Below, one piece after another: positions 63,721 through 64,000 of a stretch of DNA of 64,000 nucleotides (positions are counted from its first letter, which is position 1; each line of letters begins with the position of its first letter). The notes under the pieces are model-generated. The model did not search any database. It was not told where the DNA came from and saw nothing but the letters and a program-made list of their open reading frames with translations. Source of the DNA: Paulinella micropora (Eukaryota; Cercozoa; Imbricatea; Euglyphida); contig BJOX01000324.1 in the NCBI GenBank assembly GCA_009731375.1, positions 94,110 through 158,109 of the forward strand. Direction: 5' to 3'. The position numbers and the translations under genes were made by a program.

Positions 63721-64000
63721 AATTTGATGGAAAGCGATGTGTCATCAAAGATATTTTTTACCGCATCTTTGCTATTAAAATAAGGTTGTTGAATTAAATA
63801 TTCAAGGTATGGTTTATCAATCTTAGCAACATCTTCAATTTTCATTTTTTAATACTTACCATATTGAAGAAAAATATAAGTTTCATTTTGTGCTATCTCT
63901 TCGCCTACATGAGCCTTTATTTCGGTAATTCCAGTATCTTTTAAATCAGTCTCCTTAAAAGGTGTGCTTGGTTTCATTATAATTTTTGCTAGTGTAGCCT
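63721..64000 (-). pseudogene. ExoX-C-like gene, partial at window end
   Basis: Minus strand reads KPSTPFKETDLKDTGITEIK, HVGEEIAQNETYIFLQYGKY, a TAA stop, then KMKIEDVAKIDKPYLEYLIQ and QPYFNSKDAVKNIF. It matches 13750-14015 of Polinton 1. The stop sits in the GKY(K)KMK motif. The polymerase gene is expected beyond the window. Confidence 0.65.

Larger units (their letters stand above)
47787..64000 (-). mobile_element. Polinton/Maverick element 2 (runs off the window)
   Basis: The gene order is that of Polinton 1 in reverse orientation: integrase near the left end, then the structural cassette on plus, then the ExoX-C-like gene on minus at the window edge, where the polymerase should follow. 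The left end is not proven. AGTAGTATAATATG at 47787 matches the first nine bases of the Polinton 1 terminus and is the best candidate. Internal DNA is AT-rich like Polinton 1, and protein similarity between the two is high but not uniform. Confidence 0.9.

Overview
The window is nuclear DNA of a eukaryote, probably a protist or alga. The species cannot be told from this sequence. Evidence for a eukaryote: a multi-exon gene with GT-AG introns, very long microsatellites, a piggyBac-type transposon, several small inverted-repeat elements, and two large Polinton/Maverick (polinton-like virus) elements. The sequence has several N gaps (573-1191, 1627-2338, 3339-3348, 30114-30123, 37143-37708, 45641-45893, 60777-60786, 62862-62871).

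Layout. 1-8613 is microsatellite DNA with a 0.6 kb inverted-repeat element (4297-4895), a 150 bp tandem repeat (5201-5660) and a 2.4 kb palindrome (from 6249). The right arm of that palindrome was the target of Polinton 1, a complete 19.7 kb element at 8620-28362 with about 0.26-0.28 kb terminal inverted repeats and a perfect 6 bp target duplication (CACAAG). 28369-36400 is host DNA with microsatellites and a decayed 2.9 kb piggyBac-like element (31395-34340). 36401-45601 (minus strand) holds at least eight exons of one EF-hand calcium-binding protein gene. Its introns are almost pure microsatellite and carry decayed copies of the neighbouring exons. From about 47.8 kb to the window end lies Polinton 2, in the opposite orientation. 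Its DNA polymerase end is beyond the window.

Both Polintons carry the same morphogenesis cassette in the same order: integrase, acidic Ser/Glu-rich protein, long tail-fibre-like protein with a C-terminal S74 chaperone domain, small membrane protein, small Cys-rich secreted protein, 118-aa conserved protein, FtsK/HerA (A32-like) packaging ATPase, small basic core protein, coiled-coil protein, a second small coiled-coil protein, adenain-like cysteine protease, penton-like minor capsid protein, major capsid protein, and a putative surface protein. Polinton 1 also shows the protein-primed DNA polymerase B and two ExoX-C-like genes. Polinton 2 alone has two GIY-YIG endonuclease genes and a 278 bp fold-back element. 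Most Polinton 1 genes are broken by frameshifts or stops. Polinton 2 is better preserved, with an intact ATPase and protease and an uninterrupted integrase core.

The most unusual signal is a family of about 16 hairpins between Polinton genes. Their ends are conserved and polarised: GATATTT on the side facing a coding region, AAACATCG on the side facing the intergenic spacer. The inner stems vary but stay self-complementary, and several loops share a motif. They hug stop codons and start codons, and differ in presence between the two elements at the same gene junctions. They look like a mobile, gene-bracketing regulatory or termination module. A second class of very short palindromes has inserted within hairpin loops and inside coding sequence.
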